Assembly: GCA_035307765.1 (NCBI GenBank)
Contig: DATGHU010000018.1
Location: 7,335-71,334, forward strand
DNA from: a bacterium
Lineage (GTDB): Bacteria > Sysuimicrobiota > Sysuimicrobiia > Sysuimicrobiales > Segetimicrobiaceae
Direction: 5' to 3'
DNA: 64,000 nucleotides
Position numbers and translations under genes: made by a program. Of this stretch, positions 25,425-33,830 are shown one piece after another; position 1 is the first letter of the stretch; each line of letters starts with the position of its first letter. The notes under the pieces were generated by a model. That model did not search any database, was not told the DNA's origin, and was given only the letters and a program-made list of their open reading frames with translations.

Positions 25425-26458
25425 ATGCGCAGAGAACTCGCCTTGATCGGAACGATCGGCGTGCTGCTTCTGGCCCTGGCCGGGAGCGGCAGCGCCCAGG
25501 TGGAAACCCCGAAGCTCACGGTGGCCGTCGGGGGACAGCCCCTGTACATCTATCTGCCGCTGACCCTGGCGCTACAGTTAGGGTACTTCAAAGAAGCGGG
25601 TGTGGATGTTGACATCGTGGATGTGGCCGGCGGCGCGAAGGCGCTCGAGGCGCTGCTGGGCGGCAGCGCGAGTGCCACCTGTGGATTTGTCGATCACACC
25701 ATCGAGATGCAGGCCCAGGGGAAGAACATCAAGATGTTCGTTCTTTATGATCGGTACCCGGGCCTCGTCCTCGGCGTGACGAAAGCGGGCCAGACGAGAG
25801 GCATCAAGAGCATCGCCGACCTCAAGGGGGCCAAGATCGGGGTGACGGCTCCGGGGAGCAGTACCCAGTTCTTCGCGGAATATCTGCTGGCAAAGTACGG
25901 GATCCCGGTGGACCAGGAATCCTACATCGGGATCGGCACCGCCACAACCGCGGTGGCGGCGGCGCGGCGCGGGGTGGTTGACGCGCTCGTCAACGTCGAT
26001 CCGACGATGACGATCCTGACTCAAAGCGGCGACGCGCTGATCCTGGCGGATACGCGGACCACCCTCGGCACCCTCAGGGTCTTCGGGGGGCCCTACCCCG
26101 CCGGCGGGCTGTACGCCAGCCCGACCTTCATCGAGCGGAACCCCAAAACGATCGAGGCGCTCACCGTCGCGTCGGTCAAAGCGCTCCACTGGATCAAGAC
26201 GCACACGTCCGAGCAGATCGCCGATGAGATGCCCGCGCAATTCTACCAGTCGGAGAAAGCCCTCTACGTCGCCTCCCTCAAGGAAAACCTGGAGATGTTC
26301 TCCCCGGACGGCCGGATCCCGCTGGTCGGCCTGCAGACGATCGTCAAAGTGCTGTCGAAATTTGACAAGGTGTGGTGGCCAACGCCGGCAAGATCAATCC
26401 CCCCGACGCGTTCACGAACGCATTCGTGGACGAGGCCCACAAGATGCTGAAGTTCTAA
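25425..26458 (+). CDS. NitT/TauT-family ABC substrate-binding protein, frameshifted near its 3' end
   Basis: A secreted protein of the NMT1/SsuA/TauA type. Signal peptide: MRRELALIGTIGVLLLALAG, cleaved near GSAQ. Binding-protein features: GGQPLYIYLPLTLALQLGYF, AGGAKALEALLGGSASATCG, SIADLKGAKIGVTAPGSST (LKGKxIGV motif) and LVNVDPTMTIL. The intact frame runs to codon 315 (AAG 26367), after which the family's usual C-terminus VANAGKINPPDAFTNAF and EAHKMLKF appears in another frame (from about 26375, stop 26458). As read, the protein instead ends with about 28 unrelated residues at 26450. Start ATG has GGAGG at 25413-25417. A two-base TG duplication at 26371-26374 would explain the shift; it may be a real mutation or a sequencing error. 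Confidence 0.85.
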
Positions 26459-26469
26459 CGCCGCCGTCG

Positions 26470-27303
26470 ATGCCAGGGCCGGCGCGCGAGCGCCTCGCCG
26501 AAATGGCCCGGCAGGCCGGCACCGAGCTGCCGCTGGCCGAGGGAGCGCTCCTCATCGCCGCAGAGGAGTATCCCTCGCTCGATGCGGCGCGCTACCTCGC
26601 GCTCCTGGACGCGCTGGCTCAGGAGGTCCGCGGGCTGGTGAGCCCCGGGGGCGATTCGGCGACCCGGATCCGGGGACTCTGCGAAGGGCTGTTCAAAAAC
26701 CTTGGGTTCCGCGGCAACGCCGAAGAGTACGACGACCCCCGGAACAGCTTCCTCAACGACGTGCTGGACCGCCGGCTCGGCATCCCCATCTCGCTCGCGG
26801 TCGTCACCCTCGAGGTCGGCTGGCGCCTCCGCCTTCCGCTCTACGGCGTCGGCATGCCCGGACACTTTCTCGTCGGGTGCGAGGCCCCCGGCGAGCCGCT
26901 GTATGTCGATGCGTTTCACGGAACGATGCTGACGGCATCGGGGTGCGAGCACCTCTTCCGCCGGATGATGGCAGGAGGCCATTCCTTCCGCGAGGAGTAC
27001 CTGACCCCCACCCCGGCACGGTACATCCTGGTCCGGATGCTGCGGAATTTGAAGGGGATCTACCTGCAGCGGGAAGATTTGGACCGGGCCGCCGCCGCGA
27101 TCGAGCGGATCTTGCTCCTCGCCCCGGATCTTGGGGGGGACGTCCGAGACCTTGGGTTGATCCACTACCGGCAGGGGATGCTCGTGGAGGCGCGGGAGCT
27201 CCTCGAGCGCTATCTTCGGTCCGCGCCCGGGGACGCCGCGGACCGGAGGACTACGGAAGGATACCTGGCTCAGATTCGCGGGTTGCTTGGCCGCCTCAAC
27301 TAA
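26470..27303 (+). CDS. SirB1/transglutaminase-like protein with C-terminal TPR
   Basis: A 277-residue protein of the SirB1 family. Residues 75-190 show the transglutaminase-like core (FRGNAEEYDDPRNSFLNDVL, RRLGIPISLAVVTLEVGWRL, PLYGVGMPGHFLVG, YVDAFHG); in this family the catalytic Cys is usually lost and the domain is thought to be non-enzymatic. The C-terminal 90 residues form a TPR-like pair (RMLRNLKGIYLQREDLDRAA, and DLGLIHYRQGMLVEARELLE). No clear ribosome binding site precedes ATG 26470; longer in-frame starts overlap the binding-protein gene. Role unknown; the family is linked in some bacteria to tRNA or cell-envelope processes, which I do not infer here. Confidence 0.85.
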   Translation: MPGPARERLAEMARQAGTELPLAEGALLIAAEEYPSLDAARYLALLDALAQEVRGLVSPGGDSATRIRGLCEGLFKNLGFRGNAEEYDDPRNSFLNDVLDRRLGIPISLAVVTLEVGWRLRLPLYGVGMPGHFLVGCEAPGEPLYVDAFHGTMLTASGCEHLFRRMMAGGHSFREEYLTPTPARYILVRMLRNLKGIYLQREDLDRAAAAIERILLLAPDLGGDVRDLGLIHYRQGMLVEARELLERYLRSAPGDAADRRTTEGYLAQIRGLLGRLN

Positions 27304-27352
27304 CCGCCCGTGCCCCGGGGACCCTCGGTCGGCCCCGAACGTTCCCCCGCCC

Positions 27353-28015
27353 TTACCACCACAAGGCGGTCGAGGGACCGTAGAGATCCCTCAGCCCCCG
27401 GGGGGTGAAGGTCCGTTTCTGCTCCTTGAAGGACAGGTACTCCGCATGCATGCGCCGGTGCCGCTGATCTGACGTGCGCAGACGCCGGTGCGGCATCTTG
27501 ATCAGCGCGCGCTCCACTTCCCACACGTTGTGCCGGCTCAACCGCCAGTCGCAGCGAACCAACTCGGTCAGGTCGCCGAGACCGTAGCCAACGATCCTCC
27601 CGGTCTCGTTCACGTAGGGGTCGACGTAGCTCATCACCAGATCCCGGATCGTCCTGAACACCGGCGGACGCCCGAAGAGCCCCGGATCGCGGGAGCTGGC
27701 GACCGCGCCCCACCGCCTCCCCCGCCGGAACACGAAAAGTTCGTGATCCAGGTCGTCCTGGGATTCAAGATCCACCACCAGCGGTGGGTAGCCGTACCGC
27801 TCAAGGATCATCGCCGCCGTCAGCAGCGCCTCGAGGCAGTGGGCCTCCCAATGACGGACCACTCCTCGGAAGGTCCGCAACGTCTCCCCGTGCCGCTCCC
27901 AGTTGTAGGGCACTGAACGGACCAGGGCCTGCACCTGACGCGGGGTGCGGTGGGCGCGAACAACCTTTCGTTCCTTGGGGGTGAAGGCCTGCCAGTTGGG
28001 CGTGCCGAGGGACAT
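27353..28015 (-). CDS. Transglutaminase-like domain protein, 220 aa
   Basis: An uncharacterised protein with a papain-like transglutaminase core: Cys60 in HWEAHCLEALLTAAMILERYG, an Asp/His in SQDDLDHELFVFRRGRRWGA, and the long conserved stretch SSRDPGLFGRPPVFRTIRD followed by SYVDPYVNETGRIVGYG. The pattern is common in high-GC soil bacteria as a stand-alone hypothetical. It converges with the SirB1-like gene (stops 50 bases apart), so two transglutaminase-fold proteins lie tail to tail. ATG 28015 has no strong ribosome binding site. Substrate unknown; peptide or protein amide chemistry is possible. Confidence 0.75.
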   Translation of the reverse strand: MSLGTPNWQAFTPKERKVVRAHRTPRQVQALVRSVPYNWERHGETLRTFRGVVRHWEAHCLEALLTAAMILERYGYPPLVVDLESQDDLDHELFVFRRGRRWGAVASSRDPGLFGRPPVFRTIRDLVMSYVDPYVNETGRIVGYGLGDLTELVRCDWRLSRHNVWEVERALIKMPHRRLRTSDQRHRRMHAEYLSFKEQKRTFTPRGLRDLYGPSTALWW

Positions 28016-28124
28016 TATCCGAGAACGCGTCCGGGGGGCGGAGCGGCACGGCGTCGGGGCGGCGCCACGAAGGTGCGATGGCGGTCAGCGCTCCGCGCGC
28101 GACCCGATGGGCGGCGCACCGCGG

Positions 28125-28970
28125 CTAGCGTGGCCGCTCGTGCATACCGCCGGCGGCCGCTCGGCGCTGTGATGTCCCGCGCCCGCCCGCGGTTTTCCGC
28201 TGACCCTGGGCGAGTTCGACGCTGCGCTTGAGGGCCTCCATAAGATCGATGACCTTTCCCGGTGCCGCGGCCGGGGGGGCTTCGACGGCTTGGCCCTCAG
28301 CCTTGGACTTCAGCATCGCCAGCAATTTTTCGCGGTACTCGTCCCGGAACTCCTCGATGTGGAACTCCATCGCCAAATTGTCCACGAGTTGGACCGCCAT
28401 CTTGCGCTCGTTGGGATGGACCTTCGTCTGCACCGGGAACTCGTCGAGGGCCGAGAGTGCCCGCACCTCGTCGGAGTAGAAGAGGGTGGCCATTACCATG
28501 GCTCCCTGATAGGGGCGCAGCGCCACCGGGTACTCTTTATCGCGAATCACGACCTGGCCCACCGCGACGCGGTTGACTTCCTCGAGCGCTTCTCGCAGCA
28601 GGAGAAACGCCTTGGCGCCCCCATCATCGGGGGCGACGTAGTAGGAGCGCTCGTAGTAGAGCGGATCGATCTCCTTCAGTTCTACGAATCCGGAGATGTT
28701 GACGCTGTGACTGGTATCCAGCGGGATGCCCTCGAGTTCCTCATCGGCAACGGTCACGAACTTTCCCTTGCTGACCTCAAACCCCCGCACGACATCCTTC
28801 CACTCGATCACACGATCGTGGTGGGGACAGTACCGTTGGTTCTTGATAGGGGTCAGACACTCGCTGTGGAGCAGCCGGAAGCGCACGTCCTTTTGCTCCG
28901 TGGCGGTGTACAGCTTGACGGGAAAGGTGACGAGTCCGAAGCTGATGTGCCCTCTCCAGTACGGCCGCAC
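28125..28970 (-). CDS. ku: Non-homologous end-joining protein Ku
   Basis: A 281-residue bacterial Ku, the homodimeric ring that binds double-strand DNA ends and recruits ligase LigD. GTG 28970 is chosen because GGAGG lies eight bases upstream and the conserved opening VRPYWRGHISFGLVTFPVKL starts there; longer options are unlikely. LLHSECLTPIKNQRYCPHHD, IDPLYYERSYYVAPDDGG and ALREALEEVNRVAVGQVVIR-like segments span the beta-barrel core. The C-terminus ends in a basic, low-complexity tail (QRKTAGGRGTSQRRAAAGG), common in Ku that bind DNA more broadly. No LigD gene is in the window. Confidence 0.93.
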   Translation of the reverse strand: MRPYWRGHISFGLVTFPVKLYTATEQKDVRFRLLHSECLTPIKNQRYCPHHDRVIEWKDVVRGFEVSKGKFVTVADEELEGIPLDTSHSVNISGFVELKEIDPLYYERSYYVAPDDGGAKAFLLLREALEEVNRVAVGQVVIRDKEYPVALRPYQGAMVMATLFYSDEVRALSALDEFPVQTKVHPNERKMAVQLVDNLAMEFHIEEFRDEYREKLLAMLKSKAEGQAVEAPPAAAPGKVIDLMEALKRSVELAQGQRKTAGGRGTSQRRAAAGGMHERPR

Positions 28971-29310
28971 GTGGATTCCCTCCGTTGCGATCGGCTGAGC
29001 AATCGGGTCAAGCGACTGCCGCGCGGAACCCCCCCGCCCGACGGTAAAACGGATTGTATACCGATTGGGAGCTCTCCCGCAAGACGCGGCGAAACGGTAG
29101 GCGCACACACGTTCGATAACGATGCTCGAGCCGTCTCCACTCGCGGCCGCAAATCATTTAGGTAGGAGGGTGGCGCTCAGCGCGATGGATCGAAATCCGT
29201 AGAGCGGAATTTGAGTGGGGACGGTGGGATGCAGTGGGATAAAGCGGACGCGGTATTGGGCATGTCCTGCGCGGGACGCGGCGCCGCCCGTCAACTTTTG
29301 CCGAAAAGGG

Positions 29311-30690
29311 CTAGCGTGAAACCCGAGGGCCGACGGCCGCTTCGGCCTGGAGCCCCATGAGGTCGGCGAGGTGCAGGTCCGCCACGACGTCGTTGGGCTT
29401 GACAGCGCGTAGCGCCTCAAACGCCTGCTCATGATACCCGACCGCTTCCTGATATTTCCCCCCCCGGCTCGCCAGCCGGGCCAATTCGTGATAGATCGTC
29501 ACCAACTCCGGCATCATCCCCGACGCTCGGCACTGTTGCGCCGCCAAGAGCATCTCCCCCTCCGCGCGCGCCAGTTCTCCCGCTTCAGCCGCCAGGATCC
29601 CCACCACGATTCGCGCCCGCGCCGCCTCGTCCGGGAGTCCCACCGCTGCGCTTCGCGCGATCGCCTGCCCCGCAGTCGACGCCGCCCGCCCCCGGTCCCC
29701 GGTCACGAAATACGCCCGCGCCAGTTCCGTCAGCGTCCGGCATTCTCCGACCCCATCCCCCAGTCGCTGTTTGATCGCCAGGCTCACCCCGAAATGCTCC
29801 AACGCCTCGGACGCCCGCCCGGTTTGCAGCATGAGGATCCCCAAGCTGTTTCGCACGTAGGCAACGTCCTGCAGATCCTCGTACTGCTCGAACAGCGCCC
29901 TCGCCCGCTCGTACAAGCCGAGCGCCCCCGAGAGATCACCGTTCGTGCTCAGCACATTTCCCAGTCCCATCAACGCTTCCCCCACCCGCTCCGGGTGGGC
30001 CGCCCCTTCGAACAGCGCCTGCGCCTCCGTATACGCCGCCACCGCGTCGTCCATGTGCCCCATTCGCCCCAGCACCGTCCCCAAAAACAGGTGGATCTCC
30101 CCCGCCAGCACCGGCTCAGCGCCCGCCAGCCGCGGGAGCACCCCGACTGCCTCCTTATATAGCCGCACCGCCTGAGGAAAGTGGCTCCCCCGGTGCTCCA
30201 CCGTCGCCAACCCGTGCAGGGCGCGGCACTCCACCCCGGCGTCCTCCGCCGCCCGCGCCGCGGCCAGCGCGCGCTCGAGGTGCCGGCGAGCTTCTTCCAG
30301 CCGCCGCAGTCCCAACTCCGCCTCCCCCAGCCCCACCGTCGCCTGCCGCGCCATCCCCACGTGCCGGCACGCCCCCGCCAGCTCCGCCAACTCGGTGAAC
30401 ACTGCCCGAGCGGATTCGTACTGACGGCGCGCCAGCTCACCCCGCCCGCGACTCGCCAGCACCTCCAGCGCCTTCCCCGACACCGCATCCTGGCCGTCCA
30501 GAAACGCCGAAACCGGCTGCCCCAGCCGCTCCGCCAGCCGCACCAGGGTTTCCACCGACGGCTTCGCCCGGTCGTGCTCCAATAAGCTGATGAACCCTTT
30601 GGTCAACCACGGCGCCCCCAGCGCCTCCTGGGTCAGCCCCGCCGCCGTCCGCGCCCGCTTCAATCGCTGCCCCAACGTCAGTCTGGGCAT
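29311..30690 (-). CDS. XRE-family regulator with TPR repeats
   Basis: A 459-residue protein: an N-terminal XRE helix-turn-helix (LGQRLKRARTAAGLTQEALG, then KGFISLLEHDRAKPS, residues 6-50), followed by about nine TPR units filling the rest (ARRHLERALAAARAAEDAGV, ALGLYERARALFEQYEDLQD and others). This is the layout of peptide- or ligand-responsive regulators such as the RRNPP and Streptomyces BldD-adjacent families, in which the TPR domain binds a signal and controls the HTH. GGAGGACTCCG precedes the ATG at 30690. It is followed by a 200-base gap before the Ku gene. Ligand and targets unknown. Confidence 0.85.
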   Translation of the reverse strand: MPRLTLGQRLKRARTAAGLTQEALGAPWLTKGFISLLEHDRAKPSVETLVRLAERLGQPVSAFLDGQDAVSGKALEVLASRGRGELARRQYESARAVFTELAELAGACRHVGMARQATVGLGEAELGLRRLEEARRHLERALAAARAAEDAGVECRALHGLATVEHRGSHFPQAVRLYKEAVGVLPRLAGAEPVLAGEIHLFLGTVLGRMGHMDDAVAAYTEAQALFEGAAHPERVGEALMGLGNVLSTNGDLSGALGLYERARALFEQYEDLQDVAYVRNSLGILMLQTGRASEALEHFGVSLAIKQRLGDGVGECRTLTELARAYFVTGDRGRAASTAGQAIARSAAVGLPDEAARARIVVGILAAEAGELARAEGEMLLAAQQCRASGMMPELVTIYHELARLASRGGKYQEAVGYHEQAFEALRAVKPNDVVADLHLADLMGLQAEAAVGPRVSR

Positions 30691-30805
30691 CGGAGTCCTC
30701 CGTCACCATTGCTGGGTTTATAGCGCTCAACTCAGCCTGGAATTCATTAACTATCCCCGGGGAACTTCCTGCTTCCCTTCGCGGCCCGCGGCCTCTGCCA
30801 AGATA

Positions 30806-30846
30806 AACAGACGGCGGAGAGCGCGTACCGCCCTCCGCCGTTTGTT
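30806..30846 (-). terminator. Intrinsic terminator hairpin of the cupredoxin gene
   Basis: Arms 30806-30818 and 30834-30846 form 13 pairs (one G-T) around a 15-base loop. On the minus strand the hairpin is followed by a T-rich run (TCTGTTTATCTT), and it lies 33 bases past the cupredoxin stop at 30879. It is the best terminator in the window and separates the cupredoxin gene from the XRE-TPR gene beyond. Confidence 0.7.
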
Positions 30847-30878
30847 CCGCTCTGACGTGGAAGGAAAGGGTAACGACC

Positions 30879-31319
30879 CTACGGTGTCGGCGGGTGGTAC
30901 CCGGCCGGCCACACGACGAACGCGCCGGTCTGCCCGCGGGACGCGTGGTTGTAGAGAGCGCAGATGAAGCCGTATTGTCCGCGGCCCTTCGCGACGAAGG
31001 TCAGCTCGCCCTTCTGGCCGGGCTCGAGCTCAACGTACTTGGTGCCGTCTTTCGTCACGCCTTGCTTGGCCTGTCCGGACACCGAGAAGTCCACGGTGGA
31101 CAGATAGGGCGAATCGAACGAGTGCGGACGCTCGGGATCGATGTTCTCGAGCTGCAGGACGACCGTCTCCCCTTCGTTGACGAAGAACAAGTTCGGGTCA
31201 AACTTGTACGAGCTCAAGGCGATCTTGATCACGTGCCGAGCCTGCGCCGGCGATCCGACGCTCAGGCCGAAGAGCAACATCATCACGACCGCTGCGGCTG
31301 CCGAAAGTCGTAGCCTCAC
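30879..31319 (-). CDS. Secreted cupredoxin (plastocyanin-like copper protein)
   Basis: A 146-residue exported protein. GTG 31319 has GAGGGAGGG just upstream and starts directly at a signal peptide (RLRLSAAAAVVMMLLFGLSV to SPAQA). The mature beta-sandwich carries candidate type-1 copper ligands: His in RPHSFDSPYL, then Cys and His in the C-terminal GFICALYNHASRGQTG; the axial Met is absent and a Gln follows, as in stellacyanin-like sites. Likely a periplasmic one-electron carrier or copper-binding protein. It is monocistronic with its own terminator. It is not closely similar to the cupredoxin at 36413. Confidence 0.8.
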   Translation of the reverse strand: MRLRLSAAAAVVMMLLFGLSVGSPAQARHVIKIALSSYKFDPNLFFVNEGETVVLQLENIDPERPHSFDSPYLSTVDFSVSGQAKQGVTKDGTKYVELEPGQKGELTFVAKGRGQYGFICALYNHASRGQTGAFVVWPAGYHPPTP

Positions 31320-31433
31320 CGTTTTCCCTCCCTCTGAGCGGATCAACACCTGCCGACGGAGGCCACTATACTATGGATCGGTAAAGAACGTGTAAAATCC
31401 TGAACGCGCGGGGCACGCTGCGGGCACCCGGCG

Positions 31434-32426
31434 TCAGATCCGGACGGGGTCGGTCACCCGCTCGTCGGGCGCCGGAGTCTGCTCCGCGCTTTCGGCAAAC
31501 CAGGCGATCGTCCGTGCCAACCCTGCCGCCAACGGCACGCGCGGATCGAAGCCGAGCACCCGGCCGGCCTTCGCCAGATCGGGGCGGCGGCGCTTCGGGT
31601 CGTCCTGGGGCAGCGGGCGGAACACCATGGGGGATCGGCCCCCGGTCATCCTCTGGATCGTTTGGGCCAGTTCGAGGAGGGTGCACTCGGCCTCGGACCC
31701 GAGGTTGACGATCTGGCCGGCGAGATCCGGGTAGGCCGCGAGCCGGTAGACGCCCTCCACAAGATCGTCGATGTAACAGAAACTCCGGGTTTGGGAGCCG
31801 TCTCCGAAGACCTCGATCGGCCGACCGGCGAGCCCCGCGCTCACGAACGCCGGGATCGCCCTCCCGTCGTTCCTCCGCATGCGGGGCCCATAGGTGTTGA
31901 AGATGCGGACGATCCGCACATCGAGCCCATGCACTCGATGGTACGCCATCGTCACCGCTTCTCCGAACCGCTTCGCCTCGTCATAGACGCTGCGCGGCCC
32001 GACCGGGTTGACGTTCCCCCAGTACTCTTCGCGCTGTGGATGCTCGAGCGGATCTCCATAGACCTCCGAAGTGGACGCGAGCAGATACCGGGCACCCTGC
32101 GCTCGAGCGAGGCCCAGCGTGTGGAACGACCCCAACGAGTCCGCCTTCATCGTGTGGATGGGATGCGCCAGATAGTCGACCGGGCTCGCCGGGGAGGCGA
32201 AATGCATGATGAGATCCACCCGGCCGGTGACCGCAACGGGCTGGGTCACATCGCCCGGCACCAGGCGAAATGCCGGATTCGAGACCAGGTGGCTCACGTT
32301 GCGCCGGGCACCGGTGAGAAAGCTGTCGATCGCGGTGACCTCATACCCCTCCGCCAGCAGCCGCTCGCAGAGATGGGAGCCGAGGAACCCGGCGCCGCCG
32401 GTGATCAGCGCGTGCCCGCGGGTCAT
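31434..32426 (-). CDS. NAD-dependent epimerase/dehydratase, UDP-glucuronate decarboxylase-like
   Basis: A 330-residue short-chain dehydrogenase/reductase of the extended class. NAD-binding loop [12 protein letters not shown], catalytic Ser-Thr-Ser segment [11 protein letters not shown] and Tyr/Lys in [13 protein letters not shown]; the family phrases [34 protein letters not shown] and [17 protein letters not shown] point to UDP-glucuronate decarboxylase (UDP-xylose synthase). It would make UDP-xylose from UDP-glucuronate for exopolysaccharide or glycan synthesis. ATG 32426 starts at the [12 protein letters not shown] core; upstream in-frame sequence is non-coding in composition. A divergent polysaccharide deacetylase gene follows upstream on the same strand. 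Confidence 0.88.
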   Translation of the reverse strand: MTRGHALITGGAGFLGSHLCERLLAEGYEVTAIDSFLTGARRNVSHLVSNPAFRLVPGDVTQPVAVTGRVDLIMHFASPASPVDYLAHPIHTMKADSLGSFHTLGLARAQGARYLLASTSEVYGDPLEHPQREEYWGNVNPVGPRSVYDEAKRFGEAVTMAYHRVHGLDVRIVRIFNTYGPRMRRNDGRAIPAFVSAGLAGRPIEVFGDGSQTRSFCYIDDLVEGVYRLAAYPDLAGQIVNLGSEAECTLLELAQTIQRMTGGRSPMVFRPLPQDDPKRRRPDLAKAGRVLGFDPRVPLAAGLARTIAWFAESAEQTPAPDERVTDPVRI

Positions 32427-32633
32427 TGTCCGTGCCTGACGGATCGGGTTGCATGCATCCTGCCCCTGATTCGGCCCCCCGCAATCGGCCCCCTCCCCTC
32501 GCCCACCCGGCCGGGGTCTCATGTTCGGCGACGTCGGGGGATGGGGATGAAAAGGAAGACCCGAATGCCTGAGGCCAGACTGCCCGCGCGCCCCCACCTC
32601 GAGGATGAGGAGGGCCGTCCGCGCAGCCGTGGG

Positions 32634-33377
32634 TCAGGGGGTGAGAAACTCGGTGACGGGGACAAAAACAATCCCGGCGCGGCGAAATTCCGGGAGAAGG
32701 CGGGCGACCACCTCGGGGGCTCCCGTCGTGATGTGGGCCCCGGCCACCACCGCGCCCTGCCGCCTGGCCGTCTCGATCAGGGCGCGCACCTTCCGTTCGA
32801 TGTCGACGGGAGGGTCGTCGAGGTAGGTCGTGACCAGCACCGTCCGCACTCCGAGACCTCTCGCTACGTCCGATGCTACGGAGTCCGCTGTCGTTCGGTT
32901 CTCCTGAAACCACAGCCCGTGCGCCTTGATGGTCCGGAGCACCACGGCCATAACGCGGCGGTCGGCCGTCGCCAACGATCCCGCGTGACTGCTGACCCCG
33001 ACGACACCAGGGGTGCTGGCCAGGTCATCGTCAACCACGCGCGCGATCTGCGCATCGGACATGCGCACCTCCACGACCCCGCTCACCGGCCCCACATCCG
33101 CGGGGTGTCGCGCCTCGAGCGGAAGATGCAGCAGGGGGGTCAGGCCGTGCGCCGCCGCGTCGCGGACGATTCTGGCCGAGTAGCGCTCGTGCGGGAAGAT
33201 GCCGAGCCCAAAAGGCTCGTGCATCGCATAGATCGGGGCCAGCTGCGCGACGCTCGCCCCCGCGTGCTCGAAAACGATGGCCACGCGTGGAGGCGTCGCC
33301 GGGGCGGCGGGATGCACCGCCCAGAGGGCGCACGCCGCCACAAGAACAGCTCGACAGAACCACGGGAATGCGCGCAT
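32634..33377 (-). CDS. Divergent polysaccharide deacetylase family protein (YibQ/DUF610-like)
   Basis: A 247-residue secreted protein: N-terminal signal (MRAFPWFCRAVLVAACALWA to PAAPA), then the divergent deacetylase core IVFEHAGASVAQLAPIYAMH, FGLGIFPHERYSARI, LLHLPLEARHPADVG and VRMSDAQIARVVDDDLASTP, GVSSHAGSLATADRRVM. It is the NodB-related fold whose metal ligands differ from classical polysaccharide deacetylases; substrate unknown but cell-envelope glycan is likely. ATG 33377 and a GTG one codon upstream are both possible. Paired with a UDP-xylose-synthase-like gene downstream, a surface-glycan role is reasonable (inference). Confidence 0.8.
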   Translation of the reverse strand: MRAFPWFCRAVLVAACALWAVHPAAPATPPRVAIVFEHAGASVAQLAPIYAMHEPFGLGIFPHERYSARIVRDAAAHGLTPLLHLPLEARHPADVGPVSGVVEVRMSDAQIARVVDDDLASTPGVVGVSSHAGSLATADRRVMAVVLRTIKAHGLWFQENRTTADSVASDVARGLGVRTVLVTTYLDDPPVDIERKVRALIETARRQGAVVAGAHITTGAPEVVARLLPEFRRAGIVFVPVTEFLTP

Positions 33378-33424
33378 CACCTGAATATTATACTATGGAG
33401 CGAGAGACCGCTCGGGAGGGACGG

Positions 33425-33751
33425 ATGAGCGTCGAAGCCCGACAGGCCCTGGAGCTCAGGGTCGGGCGCATCGTGAGGGCCGAGCCGCACGACCAGGCTC
33501 GAACGCCCGCCTACAAGCTCTGGATCGACTTCGGCGCATCCGGGGTCAAAGCGTCGAGCGCCCGGCTCACCGAGCTCTACACCGTCCAGGATCTCATCGG
33601 ACGGCAGGTCATCGCGGCCGTCAACCTCGGCCCGCGCCGCATCGGCGGGTTCATCTCCGAGGTCCTCGTGCTGGGCGTTCCAGATGAGGCGGGGCGCGTG
33701 GTGCTTCTCGCCGTCGAGCGCGACGTCCCGGTGAACGGCAGGGTCTTCTAG
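33425..33751 (+). CDS. csaA: CsaA / tRNA-binding-domain protein
   Basis: A 108-residue single-domain protein of the tRNA-binding OB-fold (Myf/CsaA) family. Its motifs include LRVGRIVRAEPHDQARTPAY, KLWIDFGASGVKASSARL, IGRQVIAAVNLGPRRIGGF and SEVLVLGVPDEAG, which match CsaA. In Bacillus it acts as a chaperone linked to protein export and binds tRNA. ATG 33425 has GGGAGGG just before it; an upstream ATG at 33395 is in frame but less well placed. Ada is 79 bases downstream on the same strand, the deacetylase gene divergent upstream. Confidence 0.88.
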   Translation: MSVEARQALELRVGRIVRAEPHDQARTPAYKLWIDFGASGVKASSARLTELYTVQDLIGRQVIAAVNLGPRRIGGFISEVLVLGVPDEAGRVVLLAVERDVPVNGRVF

Positions 33752-33830
33752 CTATCGGCCAGTTTGGCCGCAAGACCCGGATAGACGACGAATCGGGGAT
33801 GCCGTAGCGTAGGAAGCGGGAGGAGAGCCG

